A DNA stretch of 31,955 nt from Flavobacteriaceae bacterium (lineage in GTDB: Bacteria > Bacteroidota > Bacteroidia > Flavobacteriales > Flavobacteriaceae), in contig DAOUPU010000003.1 in assembly GCA_030625995.1 (NCBI GenBank), positions 1-31,955 on the forward strand. The letters run 5' to 3'. The notes beneath the pieces are model-generated. The model made no database searches. It was not told the DNA's origin and saw nothing but the letters and a program-made list of their open reading frames with translations. Shown here in pieces: positions 1 to 8,082 of this stretch. Made by a program: the position numbers and the translations under genes. Each line of letters opens with the position of its first letter. The first letter of the stretch is position 1.

Positions 1-2283
1 GTTTATGCAACAAAACAAGGTGGTGGATTTGGTGATTCGCGTATTAATATTCGTGGTTTTGACCAAAGAAATACAGCGGTTATGATAAATGGTCAACCTG
101 TAAACGATATGGAAAATGGCTGGGTGTATTGGTCAAACTGGGCTGGATTAGCAGATGTAACCTCCGCCATGCAAGTTCAACGTGGATTAGGTGCATCAAA
201 ATTGGCTATTGCTTCTGTGGGTGGTACCATTAATGTAGTAACCAAATCTTCCAAAGTATCTGAAGGTGGAACAGTTTCTGCTACCGTAGGAAATGACGCT
301 TATCAAAAGTACGTAGCAAGCTATAATACCGGAGTTATGAAAAGCGGATTTTCATTTAGTATATTATTGAGCACATTTAAAGGTGATGGATTTATAGACG
401 GAACTAATGGTGCCGGTTCGAACTATTTTATTGGTTTAGGATACGAGATCAATGATAAACATAATTTGCAATTTATCTTTACAGGAGCTCCACAATGGCA
501 TCACCAAAAATCTTGGGCACCATCAATAAGTGATCATCAATTATATCAAGAAGGAGGTATGGATCCTAATGCAACTACTCCTAATAGAAAATATAACAGT
601 GACTGGGGATATAGAAATGGAAAAGAATTTAGTTTTAGACAAAATTTCTATCATAAACCGTTAATGTCAATAAACTGGGAATTTGAAATAACGGATACCC
701 AATTACTATCAGTTGTTGCCTATGGTTCTTGGGGCCGTGGTGGCGGAACAGGTGAAATTGGCAGGATTAATGGTTCTAGACAATTTTCATCAACGTTTAA
801 AGACAACGAAGGACTGGTTCGTATTGATGACATAGTTAACTGGAACAGTGGAGGCACTGTGCCCGATTTTGGAGATGACAGAAACCTGTTCGATAATAGT
901 TATGTCAATACGGGTAATGACGGACATCCTGATGGCGAAGGTAAATATGGGGGTGATAATGGTATCTCCAGAAGAGCTTCTATGAATTCACATAACTGGT
1001 ACGGCAGTATAATCAACTATCATAATGACATTAGTGATAACTGGAGTTTTGACGTTGGAGCTGACCTGAGAAAATATAAAGGTATTCACTACCGTGTAAT
1101 GAACGACGTTTTAGGAGCAAATTATTATATTGATTACGATGATATAAATAATCCTAAACACGTCATTACTCCTGATCAATTTGTTGAAGCCAAGCCTAAT
1201 TTGAATCCATGGGCTGATATTAAAAGTCAGGAAAAAATTGATTATTATAATGATGGTCTTGTGGGATGGCAAGGAATCTTTGGACAAGGAGAATATAAAA
1301 ATGATAAAATTTCAGCATTCATTCAGGCTTCCTTTTCTAATCAGGGTTATGAACGAGTGGAATATTTCAATGAAACTCCTGGAAATCAAGAATCCGGTGT
1401 GAAGAATTTAGCAGGAGGAAATATTAAAGGTGGTTTGAATTGGAGAATCGATGATGTTCATAATGTATTTTTCAATACTGGATATTATTCTAAACAGCCT
1501 TTGTTCGATGCTGTGTATATTAATTTTAGCAATACGCTTAACCCGGACCTGACGAATGAAACAATTGTTGGTTTAGAATTGGGATATGGATATAGAAGTG
1601 CAAAATTTAATTTAAATGCAAATCTGTACAGAACTTCATGGGCAGACCGTTTTGAATCAAACGGAGTGACGATTGGTGAATTCAGGGGTACTGCTAATTA
1701 TCAGGGTGTTACGGAAATTCATACTGGTGTTGAAGTAGATTTTGTATGGAGAATTTTGAATAATTTGAGAATCAACGGTATGGTATCTGTAGGTAACTGG
1801 GAATACAAAGGTGATGCAGAAGCCAGTATTTTTGATGAAAGTCAAAATCTAGTGGGAACAGCAACCTTGTATTTAGAAGGCGTTAAAGTTGGTGATGCTG
1901 CTCAAACGACTTCAGCACTTGGTGTAGATTACGATTTTCTTAAAGGATTTACTGCCGGACTTAACTGGAGATATGCCGGTAATTTATATGCTGACATAGA
2001 TGTTACAGATTTTTCTGATCCGGATCATGATGGGTCTCTAGAATTGCCTTCATTCAACCTGGTAGATGCAAGATTATCTTATCGATGGTTAATGAAAAAA
2101 GGTAATAGCTTAGGTTTTAGTATTAATGTAAATAATTTATTCAACGAATTATATATTTCTGAATCTGACACAAATTATCAATTAGAAGATGGAGATGACA
2201 AATGGAATGGAATTAACACCGACAACCGAGTGTTTTTTGGATGGGGTACCTCATGGAATTTTGCTATCCGATATAGATGGTAA
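1..2283 (+). CDS. TonB-dependent outer-membrane receptor, 5'-truncated by window edge
   Basis: The reading frame is open from base 1, so the gene begins before the window; the first in-frame ATG at 82 is internal and not a start. The visible part starts inside the plug domain, with the typical R-I-N-I-R-G-F and M-I-N-G-Q-P-V-N-D segments of TonB-dependent receptors. It continues through a long beta-barrel rich in aromatic residues and alternating hydrophobic strands, and ends in an aromatic outer-membrane C-terminus (R-Y-R-W). It would import a large or scarce ligand across the outer membrane using TonB energy. The substrate cannot be told: no SusD partner follows, which argues against a SusCD glycan pair, and the N-terminal signal peptide and any carboxypeptidase-like domain are off-window. 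A strong intrinsic terminator follows at 2317-2340, so this is the last gene of its transcript. Confidence 0.9.
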   Translation, partial: VYATKQGGGFGDSRINIRGFDQRNTAVMINGQPVNDMENGWVYWSNWAGLADVTSAMQVQRGLGASKLAIASVGGTINVVTKSSKVSEGGTVSATVGNDAYQKYVASYNTGVMKSGFSFSILLSTFKGDGFIDGTNGAGSNYFIGLGYEINDKHNLQFIFTGAPQWHHQKSWAPSISDHQLYQEGGMDPNATTPNRKYNSDWGYRNGKEFSFRQNFYHKPLMSINWEFEITDTQLLSVVAYGSWGRGGGTGEIGRINGSRQFSSTFKDNEGLVRIDDIVNWNSGGTVPDFGDDRNLFDNSYVNTGNDGHPDGEGKYGGDNGISRRASMNSHNWYGSIINYHNDISDNWSFDVGADLRKYKGIHYRVMNDVLGANYYIDYDDINNPKHVITPDQFVEAKPNLNPWADIKSQEKIDYYNDGLVGWQGIFGQGEYKNDKISAFIQASFSNQGYERVEYFNETPGNQESGVKNLAGGNIKGGLNWRIDDVHNVFFNTGYYSKQPLFDAVYINFSNTLNPDLTNETIVGLELGYGYRSAKFNLNANLYRTSWADRFESNGVTIGEFRGTANYQGVTEIHTGVEVDFVWRILNNLRINGMVSVGNWEYKGDAEASIFDESQNLVGTATLYLEGVKVGDAAQTTSALGVDYDFLKGFTAGLNWRYAGNLYADIDVTDFSDPDHDGSLELPSFNLVDARLSYRWLMKKGNSLGFSINVNNLFNELYISESDTNYQLEDGDDKWNGINTDNRVFFGWGTSWNFAIRYRW

Positions 2284-2316
2284 ATTATTTATTTCCTTAC
2301 TAAACAATTAAAATTT

Positions 2317-2347
2317 CCCGCTCTAAAATAATAGAGCGGGTTTTTTT
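2317..2347 (+). terminator. Intrinsic terminator of the first TonB receptor gene
   Basis: A perfect 9-bp stem, CCCGCTCTA (2317-2325) with TAGAGCGGG (2332-2340), has a 6-nt loop and is followed directly by seven T residues. It lies 34 bp after the receptor stop codon. This is a textbook rho-independent terminator. Confidence 0.92.
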
Positions 2348-2385
2348 ATTTTTAACCCTAATTTGGCATTAGAAAATCTATTACA

Positions 2386-2491
2386 ACTTGAAACTGGAAT
2401 AAAACATAACGCTGGGCTGAGTTTTTTAATTTAACCATAACTGTGCTATACTGAAATTAATAAAACACTATGTTTTATTCCAGTTTCAAGT
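2386..2491. repeat. Small palindromic element with perfect 23-bp inverted repeats
   Basis: Bases 2386-2408 and 2469-2491 are perfect reverse complements over 23 bp (left arm begins ACTTGAAACTGG), separated by 60 bp without an ORF. The element sits in the 283-bp gap between the receptor terminator and the small membrane-protein gene. Arms this long and this exact exceed what a terminator needs, and no T-tract follows. A non-autonomous mobile element or REP-like unit is possible; no clear target-site duplication is seen. A TAnnTTTG-like box (TACTTTTA, 2532-2539) lies between it and the next gene. Confidence 0.7.
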
Positions 2492-2566
2492 CTCATAACG
2501 AAGTTCTAACGCATAATTCGGGTTTAATTCTTACTTTTACAATCTAAAATCAAAAAATATTTTATC

Positions 2567-2998
2567 ATGATCACTATGTTACATTCCGGATGGGCCTATA
2601 TAACAGTCCTTATATTAATCATTGCTGTAGGTAATGCTATAATTGGAGTCACTTCGAATAAAGAGTTTCAAGAGAAAGATCTTCGTATTCCTCTATTTGC
2701 ACTTATTATAGCGCACATTCAATTACTCATAGGTCTTGTTGCGTATTTTACATCTGCACAATTTGCACTTTTAAAAGAGCATGGTATGGGTGAGGCTATG
2801 AAGGACCCAGAAATTAGACTTGTTGTTATGGAACATCCTTTAATGATGATCTTAGCTGTTGTATTGATAACTGTTGGGTTCTCTAAACATAAAAACAAAA
2901 GTTCTGATAAGGCAAAATTCAAAACAATTGCACTTTATTATGGGGTGGCATTACTTTTTATTTTAAGTAGGATTCCATGGGACAAGTGGTTTAATTAA
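2567..2998 (+). CDS. Small four-helix membrane protein, cytochrome-b-like
   Basis: The 143-residue protein has four hydrophobic segments (about residues 8-28, 41-61, 88-104, 122-136), so it is an inner-membrane protein. It resembles short flavobacterial proteins that databases label 'cytochrome B'. Histidines at H6 (L-H-S-G-W), H50 (I-A-H-I-Q) and H90 (M-E-H-P) lie in or next to helices and could bind haem, but this is inference. A start three codons later (M4) is equally possible, because the motif M-L-H-S-G-W begins there. It has no operon partner: the next gene is 247 bp away. Function unknown. Confidence 0.75.
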   Translation: MITMLHSGWAYITVLILIIAVGNAIIGVTSNKEFQEKDLRIPLFALIIAHIQLLIGLVAYFTSAQFALLKEHGMGEAMKDPEIRLVVMEHPLMMILAVVLITVGFSKHKNKSSDKAKFKTIALYYGVALLFILSRIPWDKWFN

Positions 2999-3245
2999 AC
3001 CACTATCGACTAAAAGTTCATCGGCTTGACATTGAATGAGAAACAAGTCTGCCTCATCGGAGTCGTATGAGGTTTTAATATACAGTTTGATAGCAAACAT
3101 TATTGAACAATGAGTGAGAGAGCCTGACCAATGAACATCGGGAAGGTTAACCACATTTTCTCTTGCGTCAGTGTGGAACGAGAATGAGAATAAAAAAAAT
3201 TTAATCTATCGCTTAAAAAAATAAGAATCTTATAGTGAAATTGAA

Positions 3246-3989
3246 ATGAACTTCTTGAAAAAACTTATTTCCTACCCTTTAAGTATTTTGTATTATATTT
3301 TATTCTTTTCTATTTTATTGGTATTTCATCCATTGCAGTGGTTAGGGTTTAATTTGGGAGGTTATAGCGGACATAAGGTAGTTGTTGACTATTTAAATTT
3401 TTGTTTAACAAAAAGTCTCTATGTTCTAGGAATTCGTTTAAAGTTTATAAACAAACAAAACCTTCCTGAAGGTGTCCCCCTAATTTTTGTTTCGAACCAT
3501 CAAAATTTAAATGATATCCCTCCAATATTTTGGTTTTTACGTAAGTACCATCCAAAGTTTGTTTCAAAAATTGAACTGGAAAAAGGAATTCCTAGTGTTT
3601 CTTATAATTTAAGTAAAGGCGGTTCCGTTTTGATTGATAGAAAGGACGCTAAACAAGCGCTTAAAGCCCTGAGTAATTTTGGTTCTTACATAGAAGAAAC
3701 CAAGCGCTCGGCAGTAATATTTCCTGAAGGTACCCGGAGCAAAAACGGTGTGCCCAAGCGCTTTTCAGAAAACGGACTTAAAATATTAATAAAAAAAACA
3801 CCTTCGTCCTATGTTGTTCCCATGACTATAAATAATTCCTGGAAACTTTTAGAAAATGGCTATTGGCCTTTGACTACATTTTTGAAAATCACTTTCGAAA
3901 TTCATGAACCGATTAAAAGCGATTCCATGCCCTTCAACGAATTATTTAAAAAAATGGAAAAAGTGATTAAAGATGCTGTAGTTGTTTAG
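3246..3989 (+). CDS. Lysophospholipid acyltransferase, PlsC/LPLAT family (copy 1)
   Basis: A 247-residue membrane-associated acyltransferase that would transfer an acyl chain to lysophosphatidic acid or a related lysolipid at the inner membrane. An N-terminal hydrophobic hairpin spans about residues 10-35. The catalytic HX4D motif is N-H-Q-N-L-N-D (H85, D90), and the phosphate-binding motif F-P-E-G-T-R-S is at 159-165. It is a close paralogue of the gene at 4315; the two align without gaps through these motifs. The 247-bp upstream gap (2999-3245) holds only short hairpins and no recognised gene. Whether this is the essential PlsC or an accessory enzyme, for example for ornithine lipid or other aminolipids, cannot be decided. 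Confidence 0.88.
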   Translation: MNFLKKLISYPLSILYYILFFSILLVFHPLQWLGFNLGGYSGHKVVVDYLNFCLTKSLYVLGIRLKFINKQNLPEGVPLIFVSNHQNLNDIPPIFWFLRKYHPKFVSKIELEKGIPSVSYNLSKGGSVLIDRKDAKQALKALSNFGSYIEETKRSAVIFPEGTRSKNGVPKRFSENGLKILIKKTPSSYVVPMTINNSWKLLENGYWPLTTFLKITFEIHEPIKSDSMPFNELFKKMEKVIKDAVVV

Positions 3990-4045
3990 AGTTGTGCTGA
4001 CCATAATTATTCTGTACATTCTGTAAATATCAAAAGAAATTATCT

Positions 4046-4313
4046 TATGGCAACCTTTATTAATTCATTCGCATTAAAATTTTCAGCGTTTTTTCAAGAC
4101 AATGAAAGTTTTTGAAGCCCTATCGGGATAATGCGAAAAAATTTGAAGATGTATTGGAAAACCGCTGAGAAACCTTTAGGAACGAAGATAGTAAACAATC
4201 TACTTCGTTAATTTTATTTTGAAATAGCTATGGCTATTCCAAAAAAAATATGCCTCGCATCTTATTCACTATCTTCGTTTTTTAAAAGAAATGAATTAAT
4301 AAAGGTCGCCATA
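4046..4313. mobile_element. MITE-like inverted-repeat element upstream of second acyltransferase
   Basis: The terminal arms 4046-4069 and 4290-4313 are reverse complements over 24 bp with one mismatch. Trimmed, they read TGGCAACC...GGTCGCCA flanked by TA on both sides, as expected of IS630/mariner-type insertions that duplicate TA. Nested inside are further inverted pairs: CGCATTA (4070-4076)/TAATGCG (4129-4135); about 10 bp at 4083-4092/4158-4168; AACGAAGATAGT (4181-4192) with its exact complement 4268-4279; and AATAGC/GCTATT (4223-4238). It carries no ORF. It fills the 325-bp gap between the two acyltransferase genes, and its right end is 1 bp before the second ATG, so it may supply that gene's 5' leader. 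Confidence 0.65.
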
Positions 4314-4314
4314 T

Positions 4315-5064
4315 ATGAAATATTTTAAAATTCTGATATCCTATCCACTAAGCGTAATATTTTATGTGGCTCTTATTTCTACCTTTCTAATTTCCCATAT
4401 AGTACAGTTGCTAGCGTTAAATATTGGAGGTTATAAGGCACATAAAATTTCCGTGGATTATTTAAACTTCATTTTACTGAGCTGTTTATATATTTTAGGT
4501 ACCAGAATAAAATTTACAAACAAACAATCCATTCCCGAAAATTGCCCCTTGGTTTTTATTTGCAATCATCAAAATATTTATGATATATCACCAATTCATT
4601 TTTTTTTGAGAAAATACCATCCGAGTTTTGTCGCAAAAAAGGAGTTGGGTAAGGGCCTTCCTGGGATTTCTTATAATTTGCGTAAAGGAGGTTCTGTTTT
4701 GATCGATAGAAAGAGGCCTAAAGAATCGCTACGCCTTTTAATGGAATTTGGTAAGTATATTGAAATAAACAATCGTTCTGCTGTGATTTTTCCAGAAGGG
4801 ACAAGAAGTAAAAATGGAGTTCCAAATAGATTTTCTGAAAATGGATTTAAAATGATTGTTGAAAATGCACCATCTTCATATGTCGTTCCTTTAACAGTAA
4901 ATAATTCTTGGAAATTATCTTCCATCGGAGCTTTTCCAATGGAACTTGGAGTAAAGATTACCTTTGAAGTACATGAACCGATTAAGTGCGATTCCATGCC
5001 TTTTGATGCCTTATTTAAAAGAACGGAAAAAGTGATTAAGGATGCAATAGTGAGTCCGGAGTAA
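4315..5064 (+). CDS. Lysophospholipid acyltransferase, PlsC/LPLAT family (copy 2)
   Basis: This 249-residue paralogue of the gene at 3246 keeps the same architecture: N-terminal membrane hairpin, HX4D motif N-H-Q-N-I-Y-D (H85, D90) and F-P-E-G-T-R-S at 159-165. Much of the region from Y-N-L-x-K-G-G-S-V-L-I-D-R-K to S-K-N-G-V-P is shared with copy 1, which points to tandem duplication followed by divergence. The start ATG lies 1 bp beyond the right arm of an inverted-repeat element, so its original upstream sequence appears displaced. It converges on the nitrilase gene at 5147 with an 82-bp gap. Lysophosphatidic acid or another lysolipid is the likely acceptor. Confidence 0.88.
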   Translation: MKYFKILISYPLSVIFYVALISTFLISHIVQLLALNIGGYKAHKISVDYLNFILLSCLYILGTRIKFTNKQSIPENCPLVFICNHQNIYDISPIHFFLRKYHPSFVAKKELGKGLPGISYNLRKGGSVLIDRKRPKESLRLLMEFGKYIEINNRSAVIFPEGTRSKNGVPNRFSENGFKMIVENAPSSYVVPLTVNNSWKLSSIGAFPMELGVKITFEVHEPIKCDSMPFDALFKRTEKVIKDAIVSPE

Positions 5065-5146
5065 TTAGTGAACACTTATTTATTGTTCAATACATAATTC
5101 GAGTGAACTGCTAATCTAATGCATCGAAAATTCGAAATACCTGATA

Positions 5147-5929
5147 CTAAACCACAATCTCAAATTCATCCCTATCCTCTAAAAATCCAAATTTTGATCT
5201 TGTGTTTTTGATATGATCCTTAGATAAAGTAATGGTTTTTGTCATTTCCTGATCTTCTTCAAAATTCAAAACAGGCTTTCCCATAGCATCAATTACGACA
5301 GAATGACCTATATATTCCAAATTATTATAGTCCTTCCCTAGTCGGTTGACCCCTATGACATAACATAAATTTTCAATGGCACGCGCTTTCAATAAAATAT
5401 CCCATGCATTTATTCTAGGCTTCGGCCAATTGGCAACATAAATCAGAATATCAATGCCCTCCGTATTTCTTGACCACACGGGGAAACGCAGGTCATAACA
5501 AACCAAAGGACAAATTTTAAATCCCTTATAATCAAAAACCAATGTTGAGTTTCCAGCTGTAAAAACCTTATCTTCACCAGCATAGGAAAACAAATGTCTT
5601 TTATCATAATATTTTAGTTCCCCATCTGGAAAAGCAACAATGAGTCTATTAAAAAATTTTTCATCTTCCTGAATTATGAGACTCCCAATAAGTAATGCTT
5701 CTTTTTCATGAGATTTTTTAAGCATCCATTGAATGGTTTCTCCATCCATAGATTCAAATGCATTTTGTGCCTGACTTGTAAAACCAGTAGTAAACATTTC
5801 CTGCAAAACAATGAGGTCAACGTCATTGGATAATTCATCAATTTTAGTTGAAAAATTTATTCGATTTTGATTTGAGTTTTTCCAAATTAAATCAGTTTGT
5901 AAAATCGCTGCCTTTAAAAGATATTCCAT
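5147..5929 (-). CDS. Carbon-nitrogen hydrolase, omega-amidase (YafV/Nit2-like)
   Basis: A 260-residue cytoplasmic nitrilase-superfamily enzyme of typical length. The catalytic triad is visible: E44 (L-Q-E-M-F-T-T-G-F), K110 (Y-D-K-R-H-L-F) and C144 (V-C-Y-D-L-R-F-P). The Y-D-K-R-H-L-F and C-Y-D-L-R-F-P-x-W signatures are those of the omega-amidase subgroup (bacterial YafV, animal Nit2), which hydrolyses alpha-ketoglutaramate and alpha-ketosuccinamate to the 2-oxoacids. An aminotransferase of the glutamine/methionine type is encoded nearby at 6616-7779; together they can drive transamination forward by removing ketoglutaramate. It is divergent from the HAD gene with a 47-bp gap. Confidence 0.88.
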   Translation of the reverse strand: MEYLLKAAILQTDLIWKNSNQNRINFSTKIDELSNDVDLIVLQEMFTTGFTSQAQNAFESMDGETIQWMLKKSHEKEALLIGSLIIQEDEKFFNRLIVAFPDGELKYYDKRHLFSYAGEDKVFTAGNSTLVFDYKGFKICPLVCYDLRFPVWSRNTEGIDILIYVANWPKPRINAWDILLKARAIENLCYVIGVNRLGKDYNNLEYIGHSVVIDAMGKPVLNFEEDQEMTKTITLSKDHIKNTRSKFGFLEDRDEFEIVV

Positions 5930-5976
5930 TTTTTAAAGGTAATAAATTTTGTAATATTGTTTAAAATTGAGAACAA

Positions 5977-6636
5977 ATGAATCTCCCTAATAAATTAGTG
6001 GTTTTTGATATTGATGGTACCTTAACTGACAGTGTCTCATTGTATCATAAAGTGGTTGGAGAATGCTTGAACCTTATGGGGATCAAAAATGTTGATATGG
6101 ATTTTTCAAGTTATAAATACCATACAGATAGTTATGGCTTGAAATGGAATTATGAAAACAATTTTAGCCAAGCTTATAATAAAGATCTTTTAAACGAATT
6201 TGAAGGCCTATTGTACAACGAACTTATCAAACACCCTCCTGTTTCAGAAATAGAAGGAGCCAAAAATTGTGTGATCGATCTGTTAGATGCTAATTGCGCC
6301 GTGGCATTTGCAACTGGATCGTTACTGAGACCCGCAAAGTTAAAATTGGATCAATGTGAAATATGGTATGAGGAAAGTTTAATTGCTACTTCATCCATTA
6401 GTTTTGATCGTGAAACTTTTGTTTTACAGGCAATAGAAAATGCAAAAGAATATTTCAAGGTGAGGGAGTTTGATGAAATTGTTTCTGTTGGAGACGGTGT
6501 ATGGGACCTAGAAACCGCTAAAAACTTAGGATTAACATTTATTGGTATTGGGATACCACATAGAGAAAAACTAAAGGAAAAAGGATGTTCTGTGCATTTC
6601 GATGATCTTACCCGGTTAGCGTCCTATTTGATTTAA
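5977..6636 (+). CDS. HAD-superfamily phosphatase
   Basis: A 219-residue protein with the HAD signature D-I-D-G-T at 11-15 (nucleophile D11, acid/base D13), motif II at F-A-T-G-S (T113) and the Mg-binding motif G-D-G-V-W-D (D173, D177). An alpha-helical cap lies between motifs I and II (about 18-90), as in phosphoglycolate phosphatase and beta-phosphoglucomutase relatives. It would hydrolyse a small phosphate ester in the cytoplasm; the substrate is unknown. Its 3' end overlaps the convergent aminotransferase gene by 21 bp. Confidence 0.85.
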   Translation: MNLPNKLVVFDIDGTLTDSVSLYHKVVGECLNLMGIKNVDMDFSSYKYHTDSYGLKWNYENNFSQAYNKDLLNEFEGLLYNELIKHPPVSEIEGAKNCVIDLLDANCAVAFATGSLLRPAKLKLDQCEIWYEESLIATSSISFDRETFVLQAIENAKEYFKVREFDEIVSVGDGVWDLETAKNLGLTFIGIGIPHREKLKEKGCSVHFDDLTRLASYLI

Positions 6637-7779
6637 AATTTCAGCTGCTCTATATAAGGTCTCCTCATCTTTTGCAAAGCAAAAACGTAAAAGTTTGTTA
6701 TCTTTTTTATTCTTGTAAAAAACAGAGATTGGTATCGAAGCTATTTTCTTTTCCTTTGTTAAACGCACTGCAAAATCAAAATCATTCTCCTCTGCGATCG
6801 ATTCATAGCCAAGTAGTTGAAAATATGTGCCTTTGGATGGAATACTTGTGAATTTCGTACCCCTGATAGCATTTAAAAAGAAATCTCTTTTTTTCTGATA
6901 AAAATCGGGCAATTCCATATAATTTTCCGAGTTCTTCATATAGGTTGCCAAGGCTCTCTGTATTGGGTGGTTGGCCGAGAACACAATAAATTGATGGATT
7001 TTTCTAAACTCCCTCATCAACTCCCTGGGAGCAGTGCAATAACCTAACTTCCAGCCAGTACTGTGAAACGTTTTTCCAAAGCTGGCTACTGTAAAACTTC
7101 TCTCGGCCAAGCCTTTATAACGTGATACACTTTGATGTTTTATTCCATCAAAAATGATGTGCTCATATACCTCATCACAAAGAATAATTATATTAGTGTC
7201 CTTAACCAAATTTTCTAAAGTTTGCATATCCTCTACTGATAAAACTGTACCTGTAGGGTTGTGAGGCGTATTAATAATTATCATTTTAGTCTTCTCAGAA
7301 ATACAAGCTTTTACCTTTATCCAATCCACCTTAAAGTAAGGTGCTTTTAATTCAATTTCAATCGTTTTTCCTCCATTAAACCGTATCGTAGGATCATAGC
7401 AGTCATAAGCCGGAGCGAAAATAATTACCTCGTCATCTTTGGCTACAAAAGCAGAAATTATTCCATAGATCGCTTCCGTTGCACCAGCTGTAATTGTTAT
7501 CTCCGTTTCCGGATCATAATTTACCCCATACAAATTAGCCATTTTATCAGCAATAGTTTCACGGAGTTCAATTATCCCGGACATCGGAGAATATTGATTA
7601 TATCCATCTTTCATGGCTTTTGACACCAAATTGATCAACTCTTCTGATACCGGAAAATTCGGAAAGCCTTGCGATAAATTAATCGCATTTTGTTCATTTG
7701 ACAAACTACTCATTATTGCAAAAATACTGGTAGATACATTGGGTAGTTTTGATGCACTGTTTTTAAAAATAGAAGACAT
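6616..7779 (-). CDS. PLP-dependent aminotransferase, methionine/glutamine (YbdL/KAT) type
   Basis: A 387-residue fold-type I class I/II aminotransferase of full length. The Schiff-base lysine is K236 in S-F-G-K-T-F-H-S-T-G-W-K-L-G-Y. Other cofactor and substrate contacts are visible: N-P-T-G at 174-177, D202 in C-D-E-V-Y-E-H, and an arginine near 365 (L-R-F-C-F-A). The S-x-x-K-T-F-x-x-T-G-W-K-x-G-Y pattern and the N-L-S-Q-G-F-P-x-F segment are typical of the kynurenine/glutamine transaminase K and bacterial YbdL group, which prefers methionine, glutamine and aromatic amino acids. With the omega-amidase at 5147 it could form a glutamine transaminase/omega-amidase pathway, for example in methionine salvage. 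Substrate is inferred from family only. Confidence 0.88.
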   Translation of the reverse strand: MSSIFKNSASKLPNVSTSIFAIMSSLSNEQNAINLSQGFPNFPVSEELINLVSKAMKDGYNQYSPMSGIIELRETIADKMANLYGVNYDPETEITITAGATEAIYGIISAFVAKDDEVIIFAPAYDCYDPTIRFNGGKTIEIELKAPYFKVDWIKVKACISEKTKMIIINTPHNPTGTVLSVEDMQTLENLVKDTNIIILCDEVYEHIIFDGIKHQSVSRYKGLAERSFTVASFGKTFHSTGWKLGYCTAPRELMREFRKIHQFIVFSANHPIQRALATYMKNSENYMELPDFYQKKRDFFLNAIRGTKFTSIPSKGTYFQLLGYESIAEENDFDFAVRLTKEKKIASIPISVFYKNKKDNKLLRFCFAKDEETLYRAAEILNQIGR

Positions 7780-7874
7780 ATAAAGTTTAGTTGTTAATAA
7801 ATCTAAGGGATATAAAATTACAATTTTTAAGAAAAAATAATGGTTTTGAAGTCAATGATTTCCGAAATAGTTTT

Positions 7875-7882
7875 TACTTTTG
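7875..7882 (+). promoter_or_regulatory. Bacteroidota -7 promoter box for the riboswitch-TonB transcript
   Basis: TACTTTTG matches the Bacteroidota -7 consensus TAnnTTTG exactly and lies about 8-15 bp before the riboswitch begins, so transcription would start close to the aptamer's 5' edge. A well-spaced -33 TTG is not obvious; the nearest TTTG (7845-7848) is too far. Confidence 0.55.
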
Positions 7883-7891
7883 CACTGTTCT

Positions 7892-8004
7892 CATAAAGGG
7901 GTGCTAAAATTGACCGTTGATGGATCGTGAGATGATAAATCAACGAGGACAAGCTGAGATCATACCCATTGAACCTAGAACAGGTAATGCTGTTTAGGAA
8001 TTGT
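7892..8004 (+). ncRNA. TPP (thiamine pyrophosphate) riboswitch
   Basis: The conserved THI-box blocks occur in order: GGGGTGC (7898-7904), CTGAGAT (7954-7960), ACCC (7964-7967), then GAACCT (7971-7976), CAGGTAATGCTG (7981-7992) and AGGAA (7996-8000). Between the first two blocks is a variable P3 extension, where GTTGAT and ATCAAC can pair. The aptamer ends about 80 bp before the TonB receptor start. Downstream, CGAATAA (8041-8047) pairs with TTATTCG (8058-8064) just before four T residues; this may be part of the expression platform, but the mechanism (termination or start-site occlusion) is unclear. It lies in the 303-bp gap 7780-8082 and no gene is seen there. Confidence 0.92.
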
Positions 8005-8082
8005 ACGATGTCATTCTGGATTAAAAAGGAATAATATCACCGAATAATTACCTCTTTTTATTCGTTTTAAATTTATTTTAAA

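Noticed and set aside
2963..3154. 63-residue minus-strand frame between the small membrane protein and the first PlsC gene
   Set aside because: No family recognised, no promoter or leader evidence, and it overlaps the end of the plus-strand gene.
4671..5075. 134-residue frame antisense to the second PlsC gene
   Set aside because: It lies fully within a well-supported acyltransferase gene with all motifs on the other strand and shows no recognisable domain.
5069..5089. Hairpin TGAACA/TGTTCA between the second PlsC and nitrilase genes as a terminator
   Set aside because: Only a 6-bp AT-rich stem with a 9-nt loop and no T-tract on either side.
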